Positions 24,060 through 60,284 of a stretch of DNA of 64,000 nucleotides are shown here, piece after piece; the stretch's first letter is position 1, and each line of letters starts with the position of its first letter. This DNA is from Atrina japonica (lineage: Eukaryota > Mollusca > Bivalvia > Pterioida > Pinnidae). The stretch lies in the NCBI GenBank assembly GCA_030159075.1, contig BROG01000454.1, positions 515,001 through 579,000 of the forward strand, read 5' to 3'. A program made the position numbers and the translations under genes. The notes beneath the pieces were generated by a model. That model saw nothing but the letters and a program-made list of their open reading frames with translations. It made no database searches and was not told where the DNA came from.

Positions 24060-24305
24060 AGACGTCTGTAACAATTGTGACGAGGATTTTTTCCATCACG
24101 TATTTCATTTAGATTTGACTGCGGACTCACGGCGGGTGTGGCCGGTCGACAGGGGATGCTTACTCCTCCATGGCACCTAATCCTACCTTTTGGTTTCCAG
24201 AGGTTCTTGTTTGCCCATTTCTACCAGATTTGTACCTATATCCTGGACATCCTAAAGATTTATACTTTGGTATATGAGATTTTTTATATTCTAATAGTAA
24301 GTATA
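24060..24305 (+). mobile_element. Penelope-like element, 3' tail fragment
   Basis: 'CTCACGGCGGGTGTGGCCGG' through 'TTATACTTTGGTATATGAGA' matches the tail of the 21755 copy. It is truncated at its 5' end, as in target-primed integration. Confidence 0.75.
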
Positions 24306-24489
24306 ATGCATGACACATATCCGAAAGTTGATCAACCATTCTGGGACAAGGAATTAAACAGGCTGTTATCACGTTTTATTTTGCCTTTGTTACACTTTCA
24401 TTGTTACATGAGGAATAGCGCATGTAAAGATTTAATGCAAATCCTAAAAAAGGTCGTAGTATTTCAAGTCAGCGTTTACAATACTTAAC

Positions 24490-25690
24490 TTATAATTATA
24501 AAGATAAGATATTCAGATAAATCAATAAAGTGACTACAAGAACTCAACAGTGCCATTCATTTTAGAAGTGACCTGTACGCTGTGTTCTACATACAACTAC
24601 AACAGCAAGCTCTTACAATGTATAAAAAGTACATATAATTTGTCTTATTTCGATCATTTTGTGGTAATCATTGACTCAAATCGTACAAATAATCGATAGT
24701 TGATGTACCAATATGATTTCATTGAAGCACATAACTAGAGATAACATTGATTCATGTGTTTGACCTTGAAATGATAACAGCTTACGTAAAGAGAATTTAC
24801 TATAAACGGTGTTATCAAAAGAACACTACCAACAATGAGTGATGCTAGCGAAGAATTCACCTTACTTCAATATACTAACATCGTCAAAACAGTAAGATAC
24901 AACATTTATTGCGATTTCAGTTCAGTGCAATTTTGTACAATAATCCTTTGGATCAATATTCTGAATTTGCAGATATCTTCGTATATATAGATCAATTAAT
25001 TTACAAATTGCGTGTTGTGTTGTATAGTTTTATCAGTTGCTTCAATCAGCCATACATCTGGTAAAATGCATACACCCACCAAATGTATGCGATATTTTAA
25101 ATTTTTCATAGCTTTCTATCCTTTATAAATTTTTCTGCAGAACGAATTCGTTAGATAAAATCACCAATTTTATCGGAGTCGGCGTCTTGTATGAACTTAT
25201 CACGCGAGAAAGGTAGATTTAAAATGAAAACAAGAAAAGGCTAACCTCTCCGGTTTTTTATCACTCATGGGAAATGCATCACAGAATTTGAAAAGACCAC
25301 ACGCAAAGACTTACCTGTGAATTACATGTTTGTATACATCTATTTCTAAAAGAAAGGAAAATATTTTTAAAACAATGCCTTGTGTCTCGTAAACGCTTGT
25401 TAATCACTATAACGTTATCATAATGTAACCCTTTAAACCCTATAGGCCATAATAGACTAGACTTATCAATAGAGAATATCATACCATCTAGATACTTAAG
25501 GTTGAAAGGGTTAAATCACATGGAATATACAGAGAGTGTAACACATTGGTATTATAAGCATATGTAACATGTTGACCGCGACCCACTCTAGATTTACAAA
25601 TATAATGTACAATTTCCGATAATGATAAATAATACCTCGGAATACAAACGTAAAAAAACTTTAATCGATGTCGTAAAATAAAATTTATCA
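24490..25690. other. No gene recognised
   Basis: Unassigned intergenic sequence. Confidence 0.5.
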
Positions 25691-25691
25691 T

Positions 25692-25912
25692 AATGATAAG
25701 TGATTTCTCAGAACATGTTTTACGACAGTGATTGTATGATAAGTGATTTCTCAGAACATATTGTACGACAGTGATTGTATGACAAGTGATTTCTCAGAAC
25801 ATATGGTACACGACAGTGATTGTATGACAAGTGATTTCTCAGAACATATTGTACGACAGTGATTGTATGTAAGTGATGTCTCAGAACATATTGTACGACA
25901 TTGATTGCATCT
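25692..25912. repeat. About 43-bp tandem repeat, five units
   Basis: The unit contains 'AAGTGATTTCTCAGAACAT' and 'GTACGACAGTGATTGTATG'. Confidence 0.9.
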
Positions 25913-25924
25913 TTTATCCCTCAC

Positions 25925-26060
25925 TTATTTCATTTGTATCTGACTTTGATTGTGAAATCACGGCGGGTGTTACCGATCAACATTAGATGCTTACTCCTCC
26001 ATGACACCTGGTCCCACTTCAGGACTTCCACAGGTCCGTGTTACTTTGGTAATAAAGATT
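25925..26060 (+). mobile_element. Penelope-like element, degraded tail fragment
   Basis: 'TCACGGCGGGTGTTACCG' and 'GATGCTTACTCCTCCATG' match the tail of the 24060 and 21755 copies. Confidence 0.6.
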
Positions 26061-26912
26061 TTTATATTCATCAATCTGCATGCAAAACAATAAAACTAAA
26101 GTTATATCAAACGTTTACCATAAGTATATATTGGAATATCCGAAGTTAATATATAACGATAATTTGATAGTTAAAGCTTGGAATACAGCACTTAACAGTA
26201 AAACCTAGTTTTAAAATTCTAAATTCTTCTAAAGCTAAGATTTTTTACAGTGGTTACTCTTATACGGAATTTGGCTTTACGTTAAGATTTACTATTTGGC
26301 CTTGTCTGATACCATTTTCGCTTTAGATAATATATCTAAAATTGGAGCTCAACTGATGACGTCTAATTGACAGAAACGATCGCCTTTGGCATTATAACTT
26401 TGGTATTATGTTTATGATATGTTAGAATGCAATATGTTTGCCATAATGACAAAGTGATATATAAGGATATAATATTATCACAGTCATACCTCAGTATAAA
26501 GTATATGGAAATACAATTTAATTGATATCCCAGATCACACCAGCCATTATGCTAATGTGGTATATCATAAGATGATATATAAAATATATTACAGTTGTAT
26601 CCCTTGTTACATTTCAAGAAAGAAAACTGAAGTGATGTCCCGGAATGCAGTTTATCTAATACAATGCTAAAGTTATATGTCAGTAGATAATTAATTACAG
26701 TTGAAGCTAGAGACCAGAGTACATAACAGTAGTGCCTTGGTGATTTCACATAAAACAGTACACTCACATCATGCTGAAGAGTTATCTAAGGAGATAATAT
26801 ATGATGATGATATAGAAGTTAAAGCTCGAGATTCATAAAAGTATAATCTTACAGTATTACAGTACTGTAACTATAATGCTCATATTACAGAAGATATTTT
26901 ACAGTTATACCA
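26061..26912. other. No gene recognised
   Basis: AT-rich sequence in which phrases like 'AGTTAAAGCT' and 'GATAATATAT' recur loosely, perhaps an old degenerate repeat that continues to about 27720. Confidence 0.4.
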
Positions 26913-27196
26913 GAGCCGGCCTGGCTCAGTCGGTAGCGCGCTCGACTCTTGATCGTGAGGTCGTGAGTTCGAGTCCAGCCGGCGGCAGGTTGGTTTCCTG
27001 TCTGTCGGATGAGACAGTAAAAACCGTGGTCCCGTGTCACAGTAGGTGTCGGCACGTTAAAGAACCCTCACTGCTCAATGGCCGTAAGTGCCAAAATTTG
27101 AAGCCCTTCACCGGCATTTGGTGACGTCTCCATATGAGTGAAATATTCTTGAGTGGGACGTTAAACAACAATAAACAAACAAACAAACAAACAAAA
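26913..27196 (+). mobile_element. tRNA-derived SINE, family 1, full-length copy
   Basis: A box 'TGGCTCAGTCGGTAGCGCGC', B box 'GAGTTCGAGTCC', a conserved body ('CACGTTAAAGAACCCT', 'CCCTTCACCGGCATTTGGTG') and an (AAAC)n tail. It is the best-preserved copy here. Confidence 0.93.
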
Positions 27197-28982
27197 ACAG
27201 TTATTAAAGATCACGATAGGAGAGATGCAAGTGATATAGCAGATACAGTATATTTACCATAATGCCAAAGTGATATCCCAGAAGATAATATATAACAAAC
27301 ATGTTATAGAGTTCGAGATACAGAGTTCGAGATACAGAGTTCGAGATACAGTACTCGGCAATCAAATCATAGTGATTTCTCAAAATGTATCCATAGTACA
27401 TATACAATTACATGTATGTTATTAAGATATCTATAAAAATGATAAATGATAATGATATCATAGCTATAGGTCGGGATACATGTAGAGAACATGAGAGTCA
27501 AACATAAGCGGTATCTAAGAATAAAATACATTTACCATAATGCAAAAGCTTACATTTAGTTAGGTATGGTGTCAGGTGTCGTAATTATCAAATGTGAGTA
27601 GTATTTAAGAATACAATTCAGTAGCCACAATATTGTAGTCAAATCGTGAAAGACAGTATATACATATTTAAGTTTTACTTCCGAAAATAGTATACGATAA
27701 ATAACTTCGAAAATGTGGTGTATTAAAAAAAAAAAACAATAAATGCATTGGGGTATTGGGGTACATTACTAGAATAATAAAAGCTATATCACATATACAA
27801 ATGTAGTCATATTTAGAACAAATATATGATACATTCCATTTCCCTAATCACGTTTACGAAATGGTTCAGTGTGCCCATGCTACAAGACAACATATTATAT
27901 TATGATTGATATACGGAAGCCTCATTATGCATTAAAGATATCCATCCCCCTGATATGGACCTTGATTCCATATCACATATCCCATTATATGGGTTGCAAA
28001 TGTTGATGGTATCACACATATGATTACAGAAAATCACCATCTTCAGTAGAAATTATGTGACAGACATATTTAACAATAATATTAAGACTATAATGTATTA
28101 CTTCATTATAATATAAATAACTTTAACATTACTTGTAAACATGTATTATGGAGCATACATATACACAGATTTCTCTTATGAATCCTTATATAATGCAACA
28201 ACTGTTAAAGATACGCGGGTTACGTGTTCTTCGACCGTGTATTGATACTTACAAGCTATTTTAGAGCTATTTAGGGGGGAAATATTCTGTACACAATCGT
28301 AAGAAATATCTCAGACATGTAAAAATATGCACCTCTTTTAAGGAATCTTTACAAGTGTCTGTGAGTTGTAACGAGTTATTTACGGCTACCAGCGAGTAAA
28401 CGACGGATACAATTTTTAAAGAACAAGAGGCCAATGACCTCATAGCTCGGTGGCAAAAGAAGTACGAAACATTTTCAAATGTATCCTCAACAAAGCTATT
28501 TGTTCGATTTTGAAGAAAAAAATGAATTAACATTAATATACAGAATTTATTAAAATTATAGCATAATTAAAGCCTATACGCCCCTCTTGCTAAAACTTTA
28601 TTTTTTACTCTTGCATTGGGTGTTTGCCCAATTGTGGAAGGCTATGGATTATGCCCCATGCATGGCTATACACCAACATACTTTAAATGGTATAAATGTC
28701 AGTTTAATTTACCCAATGGATTCTAAGCTGGATGCCTTCAACATAATATTTAGATGTGCTACCACGCAGAAAGTCTCATGAGGACGGTGCTATCAAAAGG
28801 AAATATGTGTGTAGGCTATAATAAAAAAAATCATGGACAAACATCTTTAAATGACCCTTATCTGTCAATAAATTGTTACACAATATAAAATCATGCTTAT
28901 TAAACACAACAATAGTACAATGTAGTTCAATCAATGCAGAAATGATGGCCAAGATTTAATTAGAGCGACCTGTGTTTGATAA
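27197..28982. other. No gene recognised
   Basis: Only a 15-bp x3 repeat of 'GAGTTCGAGATACA' at about 27307-27352 stands out. Confidence 0.5.
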
Positions 28983-29631
28983 ATACGGAAGCATATTAAG
29001 GCCACCTTAATTTTCTTATTTCTCGTTTTGCCAACTTTTAATGTTGGCTTCTCCATTTTTTCTTGAAATTTCCAACTTTAAAAGTTTTTCTTTTCCTTTT
29101 TTTTCTTGGAATTTCAAACTTTTAAGTGGGTTTTTCCAACTTTTTTTTTCTCGTTTTCCCAACTTTAAAATTGTTTTTTTCCAACTTTTTTCTTGGAATT
29201 TCCAACTTTAAATTGGGGGTTTTCCAACGTTAGAGTTAGCTTTTCCAACTTTTTTTCTTGGGTTTTTCAACTATTCCTTGGAATGTCCACATTTAAAGTT
29301 GTCTTTTCCAACTTTATTGTTGGCTTTTCCAACTTTGTTGCAACGAATTTAATCTTAGGCATTCCTATCAAAAAAACAATATGTATCTATATGCGCTACA
29401 CAAAGAAACAATGGAGAATTTAGCTTATGTCTGCTGAATTTGTCTTTGTTTTAGTTTGTCAATGGAATATTTTTGAATATTACAGATGCCACATTTTAGT
29501 GTCTGCAATCCAAAAATAACCATTTGTGAATTGTAAAGTAATGATAAAAAGATTTCGGGGAGCATACCCCACCAACATTAATTCCATATGCATTATGTTT
29601 GCTGAGATAATCTTCTTTTCAGGTATATAAA

Positions 29632-30060
29632 AATTTCAGATACCAAAGTATAAATCAATAGAATGTCCAGGACATAGATACAAATCCGGTAAAAATGGAC
29701 AAACACGGACCTCTGGAAAACCAAGAGGTGGGATCAGGTGCCATGGAGGAGTAAGCATCCTCTGTCGACCGGTCACACCCGCCGTGAGTCCACAGTCAAG
29801 TCCAATGAAACACGTGAGGAGTGAATCCTCGTCATAATTGGTACAGACGTCTCAACAACCACCAACTAAAAGGCAACTCAACATTTCACTTAGTGAAACA
29901 GAGTAGTCGCAAACAAGACTATTATACCGACCGTAAAATTTGCAGAACGTTTACATTAAACGTGGTTTTCGATATCCCTGTGTCAATAATTTGTCAGTGA
30001 GTAGTTTACCTCTGTATATGAAATCTTCATATGTTGTGCACGCCCTGGCATATATTTGCA
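29632..30060 (-). mobile_element. Penelope-like element fragment inside the foldback
   Basis: Same 3' tail as at 21755 ('GGTCACACCCGCCGTGAGTC' on the plus strand) and the end of the coding part around 29990-30060. 5' truncated. Confidence 0.75.
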
Positions 30061-30714
30061 GTTGGAGGCATAGTTTCATTTCCGGGTGCTGATAAAACCA
30101 CTAAAAGATGCATGTTAATTAGTCTCATGCCCAGTAACCGAGTTTTGAATAGTATAATTTTATGGTAATCCCTTGAACATGTCTAGACCTGCCACTACGT
30201 TATACTACAAACTTGATTACAAAGGATAAGAAACTAAAAAAAATAATAATCTGTCCCTAAAAAGATTTAAAATAAATATTTTGTTTTGTGGCGTATTGAA
30301 ACTAAATATTCTGACTTGAAAAAATTTGCAATGCTCTCCCAAAACATTCGTCCCCTAAAGTTATATAACGTTTTGAGCAACATAGAATATAAGAATCACA
30401 TCGAACAGAAATTTAAAATTCATTATGTTCCAAATGTTTAATTTTATTTGTATCATTGCTACATTTCAATGAATATATACCCAATTTCTGGGAATACGAG
30501 TCACTACCATAGCCTTTCACGGTAGTTTTGATGTAGATGTGTCATCATTTTCCTTTTAACTCCACAATTTTAGCAAAAAATCGCCTGATTGTTAATCAGT
30601 AATTGTATCGTTTCATGATATTTTACCCGGCGTATTAAATTTGAAAACTACGTTATAGTTATTCAGATTTATTCAATGCACACTGTTCGAGTGTCTGTAG
30701 GCCATATTTAAATT
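30061..30714. other. Foldback interior, no gene recognised
   Basis: No open frame or repeat recognised. Confidence 0.4.
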
Positions 30715-31353
30715 AATCTTGACAAATCCAGACAAAAGTTGGAAAAGCCAAATTTAAAGTTGGAAATTACAAGTAAAAAGTTGGAAAAGTAAAATTTAAA
30801 GTTGAAAATTCCAAGAAAAAAGTTGAAAAAGCCAACTTTAAAGTTGACAAACCGGGGAAAAAAGTTGAAAATTCCCAGAAAAAAAAGTTGGAAAAGCAAA
30901 CTTTAAAGCTGGAAATTCCAAAAAAAAAAATGGAAAAGCCAACATTAAAGTTGGCAAAACGAGAAATAAAAAAGGTGACACTAATACGCTTCCGTAGGTA
31001 AAGGACACTTCACAAGTGTAATTCTACAAATTCTATATTAATTTGATAAAGGATACTTGACATGTTGAAAAAGCCAACTATAGAAAAGTTGGAAAAGTCA
31101 ACTTTACAGTTGGAAATTCCAAGAAAAAAGTTTGAAATGTCAACTTTAATGTTAGCAAAACGAGAAAAAAGTTGGAAATTCCAAGAAAAAAGTTGGAAAA
31201 GCAAACTTTCAAGTTGGAAATTCCAAAATAAGTTGGTAAAGCTAACTTGAAAGTTGGCAAAACGAGAAATAAAAAGACAAGGTGGCACGAATACGCTTCA
31301 GTAGGTAAAAGACATTTCACAAGTGTAATTTTACAAATTTTATATTAATTTGA

Positions 31354-32319
31354 TAATACATTAATTAAACGATCATATAGTTGCGGAGCATGACATAAAA
31401 CTGTAGTCTACCTGGGTTCTGGAATGCGTAAACACTCGCAACTGGGTGTGATTTTGGGTGAGATCAGCATAAATTTTACCCAGAATGCATTGCATCAGAC
31501 AATATATACAAAGAAGAAATAAATTTTATTTAACTCCTTAAAAATCAGTAACAGCTCTGATTTTACTAAAAATTTTATCGGGTTCATCTTTATCTATAAA
31601 AGCATGTGTCTACAAATTTTCAGAGTAACACGATACATAGGTTTTCCTTAAACGTCTACACAACGTCTATTTCAAAACCAGAGGCCACATCATTACCTAG
31701 ATCGGCTCCGTCCATCGAGCTAAAAATCTGTGTGTATAATGGGACATCAAGTCGTTCTTATGCTGCATTCCAAAAGCATGGCTTTTAGAAATATCAATGT
31801 AAATGTACAAATACCTAATTGATATATTTTAACTAACTATTGACCTCATTTTATCATTTATTTATATCACCATTTTAAAGTCGTAAACATGTCTGATGTG
31901 GATATAACAATAGATCGAAATTTGTTATAATTTTCAATTTTTGTTATGTAGGTCATTTGTCACTTAAACGACGCATGCAATGTATTTCGTTTGCATTCTT
32001 ATAATAATGCATGTATTCGAGGTTTTAAAATGGGACTAAGAAGGAAATTAACACGTAGATGTCTGAAACAGATATTACCTACTTTTAAGTCCCTTCTGAC
32101 ATGGATTCTTCAAGTTTATCCTTGGACAAGAAAAGATGCATAAAATTTATTTTGTTATCCTCTAATATCAATACAGCACTAGGTTTTCCTTTTATTTGAA
32201 AACTACTCGACCCTGTCGAGTCTCGGCATCAGGTAAGTTTCCCTCAAGTATATAAAGAAAAGTTTGATCGAAGGCTTCTCTTTATGTAAACCATAGCGAC
32301 AGCATTCGAAGGTCTCGAT
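31354..32319. other. Region upstream of the SLC23 gene
   Basis: No repeat or gene recognised; it probably contains the SLC23 promoter and 5' UTR. No convincing TATA element can be singled out. Confidence 0.4.
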
Positions 32320-56082
<23,763 letters not shown>

Positions 56083-56329
56083 TGTTCAAAAATACGGAAA
56101 GGAAATAATATTAGAATGAAACAGAGGAGAGTAATTTTGAACATGATTTGATGGCCTGAAAAGAAATATTTTAAGATTACATTTATTTTTATTTTCATTT
56201 GCAATGTAGTTTAGTATCCCTAATAACTTGTAACCTAGTTAAAAGTATATATAAAATTGTAAAAAGGAGAGTACATTACGGATTAATCAAATTAAACATT
56301 TTGTATCTTAAAAAAACCCACAAAATACC

Positions 56330-56335
56330 AATAAA
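56330..56335 (+). terminator. Poly(A) signal candidate for the SLC23-type gene
   Basis: AATAAA 248 bases after the stop codon, on the coding strand, in AT-rich sequence. Confidence 0.45.
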
Positions 56336-57343
56336 AGCTATCACATGGTGCACTGAACTGTAACAAAAACAATTCATTATTTCATAGTCAAAATATTAAC
56401 TCTAAGTTTGTCTTTACAACAAAAAGTATACATGAAGGAAGAGAACAATGTCTGGTGCAAAGGTTTTAAGATGTATTTCATAAACTACAAAATTATTGAT
56501 GTACGATGCTGATGTGCATTTTGTTTTACTTACATGGTTACCGATTGAAATACATGGTTTAAGTGCAATTAAATGATTTATCTCATTAAATTTTACAACA
56601 TTTAGTTACAATACATGGCTCTATAACGACTACTGACATATGGATATTTATTCTAATAATTATATCATTTTGTTTACTGAGGTATACCTTGTTTCTTACC
56701 TATAAATTAAAACATCAAAGTAGACATAAACAGTGGTTGTCTGTAAATGACACGTGAGTTATATTTCATATATTAAATTGTCCTTCTGAAACATAAAAAA
56801 ACGCCCGGGGCACGTATTTTTGTATTTATGAAAGTCCTCTATTTTGTGACGAAAATGTCATTGTTTTTGTGTTTTGGTGTTTTTTACCTGCTACCATCGT
56901 ATAACAAGATATACAAACAAAATTCATTTTTAATACGTTTACTAAAATAATGATAATTGCTTCTTAAATCAAAAGTTACAGGATGAGTAATGATAAATAC
57001 TTTATAATTTTATTCCCGCTTTCATTAAAACAAATGAAATACTGATATACTGAACACATTTTATATATTGTGATGTAAGTATATATATCTAGCTCATTAT
57101 TATTACATATATTATTGGCACTGCTATATGCTATATATAAAATAAAATTTTACATTTAAACCTTGTGAGTTTACATTTTGTTTGAATGTTTATAACTTGA
57201 CACTGCTTCCTGTAACTTTGTGATGAATTGTAATTAAAGGTGTACATGCGGAAGCACGTTGTGTTACGTTTACCAGCCGTTTATTATGTTATTTAAGATT
57301 AACACGGGGACGTTTATTCTTTCATAATTTTGTGGCTAGTGGA
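56336..57343. other. Intergenic, no feature seen
   Basis: AT-rich, no open frame or repeat recognised. Confidence 0.45.
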
Positions 57344-57421
57344 ATGGGTAGCACTGAAAATATAAATTCTACTGAAGCAAAAAAACAACATCAGACTGGA
57401 ATGTCGAATCAGCCAGATAAT
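57344..57421 (+). CDS. Possible first exon of a further gene
   Basis: ATG opens 26 codons ('MGSTENINSTEAKKQHQTGM', then 'SNQPDN') ending exactly at a consensus donor AAT|GTAAGC in phase 0. Composition is hydrophilic, as in cytoplasmic N-termini such as that of the upstream transporter, so a tandem SLC23 paralogue is conceivable. No second exon is seen before the GC-rich element at about 58.8 kb. Confidence 0.35.
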
Positions 57422-58017
57422 GTAAGCATTTCAAATTTTGTTATTTTGTAATGTATTCCTATTATCGAGCTGAAATCTCAATTACATATCATTCAAATTT
57501 TCTAATTACATTTCTTAAGTTAGTTAGAAAAGTGAATTGAAAGTGTTAGAAACAATGTTTGATAATTTTTAAAGCTGATGTGTTGATTTTAAGTATGACA
57601 AAACATGATAGTGTTTTCTTGATAAAAAACAAAAACAAATGCAGTGCCACATACATGTTGGACACTCATAAGTTATGTGGATAGGAGGGGCATTAGCATG
57701 GCGTGTTATTTAGTCATTAAATGCAAAAGTTTCTTTTTGCAATTTTTGGTAAAATTATAATCATTTGAATATATGTAGTACTTATATGATCGATGGATGA
57801 AAAAATAAGAGAGAGATATAGGATGAGAATAGAGATGTTACTTTGGAGTAGAATACTTTCGAAAAGCTGGAAACATTACGATGAACATTGGCCTGAGGAT
57901 CCTACTTACCTTTCACGATGTGACGTCAGTCACCGATTTTAGTTGACATTCAACTCAAAATGACAGATCGCGTAATAACAGCATTTTGTTAATTAATCAG
58001 TATTTAAACATGAACCA

Positions 58018-58440
58018 AAATAAGAAAATGAGTTAAACCTAGTTTTTGTCAGTTAAATCTAGGTTTTCTCAGTTAAACCTAGTTTTCTTCTGTTTATATA
58101 TGTTACAATATAAACCTAGATTTTCTCCAAATAATTCTAGTTTTCCTCTCAACCCACAGTAACTGGAGAAAAATTATGTTTAACAAAGACAAACTAGATT
58201 GAACTGAGAAAAAACTAGGATTAACTGCACCGAGTAGTTAAACATAGTTTGTTATCCATTAAACTAGAATTTTCTCCAAAACGAAATAGATTTAGTTCAT
58301 GTGTGTGATTTTGGCAGTTAAACCTAGTTTTTCTCAGTTAAACTTAATTTTGATAAGTTAAAATGTGAGTTAATGTGGGTTTCACGGAAAACTAGGTTCA
58401 AGTGGAGAAAAACAGAGTCTAACTAGTTTGTGATTTGGAG
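58018..58440. repeat. Irregular repeat array of 'GTTAAACCTAGTTTTCT'-like units in both orientations
   Basis: About eighteen variants, e.g. 'CAGTTAAACCTAGTTTT' and reversed 'AAACTAG(G/A)TT..ACTG', spaced 20-30 bp, between normal AT-rich sequence. Confidence 0.75.
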
Positions 58441-58929
58441 TGTCATATTTATTTCACATTTGTCATATTCTAATAAACTTGAAGTTTCGTATACTGATTG
58501 GTACTTCTATTTTTTTCTTGACCATGTTGAATACAACAAACTTTTTCTCATTGGAGCTTGAAAGAGAACTTCAACCAAGTGAGTTTGTCACTAAAGTCTA
58601 CGCAAATAACTGCTACTGTAATAATTTCATTGTCAACAATCGACAACAATTGACAACAATCTGTTGGATTTAGTTGAGGAACTACTATATGTCCCATACT
58701 TCACAGCACCTTTTTCCAAGAAACGAAACACCCCCTGATTTCCAGGAATTGCAGTTATATATAGATGATGATATATAACGTATTCACGGGTCGCCGGGGG
58801 TAAATTCCACACGATAAACCCGGTCGTTCAATGTTTTCACCCGCCGCGATAGATGGGGCGCGCAGGTGTCCAATGACATAGTGTAAAAAATTTGAAATTT
58901 TATTAAGATTTTAAATGAGGTAAGTAGAA

Positions 58930-59034
58930 ATGGCGCGAAACGGATGTACAGTTGATGTCGAGCAATTCGACCAAAAGAAGTTACGCATCGAATATAGTGA
59001 AGGGATGTTTTGGGATATATTGTACGATGACTAA
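58930..59034 (+). CDS. Small ORF at the left of the Polinton-like region
   Basis: 34 codons, 'MARNGCTVDVEQFDQKKL' onward, ending 'MFWDILYDD'. Not recognised; may be a fragment of a broken element gene. Confidence 0.25.
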   Translation: MARNGCTVDVEQFDQKKLRIEYSEGMFWDILYDD

Positions 59035-59219
59035 ACTCTTAGATTACTAACTCCCGTCTTAATAGCGGGCGTGAACCCTGGCTGTCTGGTGGTGTTACGA
59101 TGAGAAATTGATGCACAGAAAACATTGAAACATTTTGTGCAAGTTATCAAACAGATTGAAGAATATTTATTTGACAATGAACGCAGTAAAATATTCAAAG
59201 GATGAGGTGGAATATGAGG

Positions 59220-59502
59220 AAAAAATTAAAATTTTTACAGAGTACCATTCACTAAATATTATTATATTTGTCCCAAAACACGTGAAGGATCTCCTTTTTT
59301 AAAATGATTAAAAAGTCCTGATTCTGTGGGAAGGAAGAGTTGTGTTGTTGAACCAATCGATGACAGCACACCGTTTTGTAATGTTTGGGGTGTTTTAGCA
59401 TTCGAATCTTTTGCCATGGAGGATGAGAGCGTTGAAGAGATTGAGCTTTCCGTGGATTTTGTTTTTATTGAGGAAGAGATTGAGAATCTACATTATGAAT
59501 GA
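59220..59502 (+). pseudogene. Unrecognised broken ORF, acidic C-terminus
   Basis: A frame with 'YYYICPKTREGSPFLK', one stop, then 'SPDSVGRKSCVVEPIDDS' and an acidic tail 'SVEEIELSVDFVFIEEEIE' ending at a TGA at 59500-59502. It converges on the ATPase gene. An overlapping small frame opens at 59175. Confidence 0.35.
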
Positions 59503-59610
59503 ATGTATGAAATTCTATTAGTTATTTAAAAAACTGCATCTTGAGTGGTGCGATAAAAGAAACCGTTATAAAAAAAGTACTAAAATTTATATTTTACAAA
59601 AAAATATAAA

Positions 59611-60252
59611 TTATTGTATAAACTTGTACCCCGTCGGTTGTTCCGTCCGCAAGATCAGCTTGGAGTGTTTGCGCTGCGACAGCTCGTGCTTGAGGCGTCT
59701 CTTATCCTCGTCGGAGACGACGTCGTTCTCGTCCAGACATTCGTTGTAGCTAAACTTGTCTTTGGTGTAGAAGAGCGCGACCCACTTGACCTGCGTGCGA
59801 AGATCTTTGGACGCACTATTATATCTCTGCGTCAATATCCACACGGATTGGTTGGCGTGTCTTCCCGAAAACGCCAACATGGACAGGGCGTCCGCTTTCT
59901 TTTTTATCTGCCTCGTGGCCGAACAGTCGTCGATGATTGTACACCGTGGACGTCCCCTTGTATTTGTCGTTCAAAAGAGTCGCAACAGGTCCTGCAATAT
60001 TCTCCTCCCCCCGTTTTCGACACGGGATTGACGATGGACGACGCGCTTGTCTTTGTGATGTTTTATATCTTCGCCTATCCATTTTCTCGATTTGTACGCC
60101 TTGTTGAAATCGATCGAAAGAGACACATGATCACGATGTGCTCGACAGAAATCTTTGTATTCGTTCTTCCAACAGATCGAGGACAAACTCCGTCTTCCCC
60201 ACAACCGGGTGGCACCCACGATCATGGCGGAATGAGGCTGTTGAATGTACAA
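59611..60252 (-). pseudogene. Polinton-type packaging ATPase (FtsK/HerA-like), frameshifted
   Basis: Ordered motifs on the minus strand: 'PHSAMIVGATR' leading into the P-loop, then a frame change inside Walker A with the GKT visible in another frame; 'NEYKDF'; 'NKAYKSRKWI'; after further shifts Walker B 'IIDDCS'; then 'SGRHANQSVWILTQRYNS' and 'LRTQVKWVALFY', the conserved C-terminal blocks of adenovirus/Polinton genome-packaging ATPases. The family pumps DNA into the capsid. At least three frame breaks (near 60195, between about 60050 and 59975, and near 59940) prevent a full-length product as sequenced, while the motifs are little changed. Confidence 0.8.
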
Positions 60253-60284
60253 TTTTTTAATGACTTCATTTTTTTTAAGATATA

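Larger units (their letters stand above)
28983..31353. mobile_element. Foldback element with CCAACTTTAAAGTTGG-type arms
   Basis: The left arm 28983-29340 starts 'TACGGAAGCATATTA' and runs through 'TTTCTCGTTTTGCCAAC'. Its complement ends near 30998 ('TAATACGCTTCCGTA'). The arms consist of CCAACTTT/AAAGTTGG units alternating with 'GGAATTTCCAA'. The right end is duplicated in tandem: 30996-31048 and 31301-31353 match and enclose another arm copy. A Penelope-like fragment sits inside. Confidence 0.75.
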
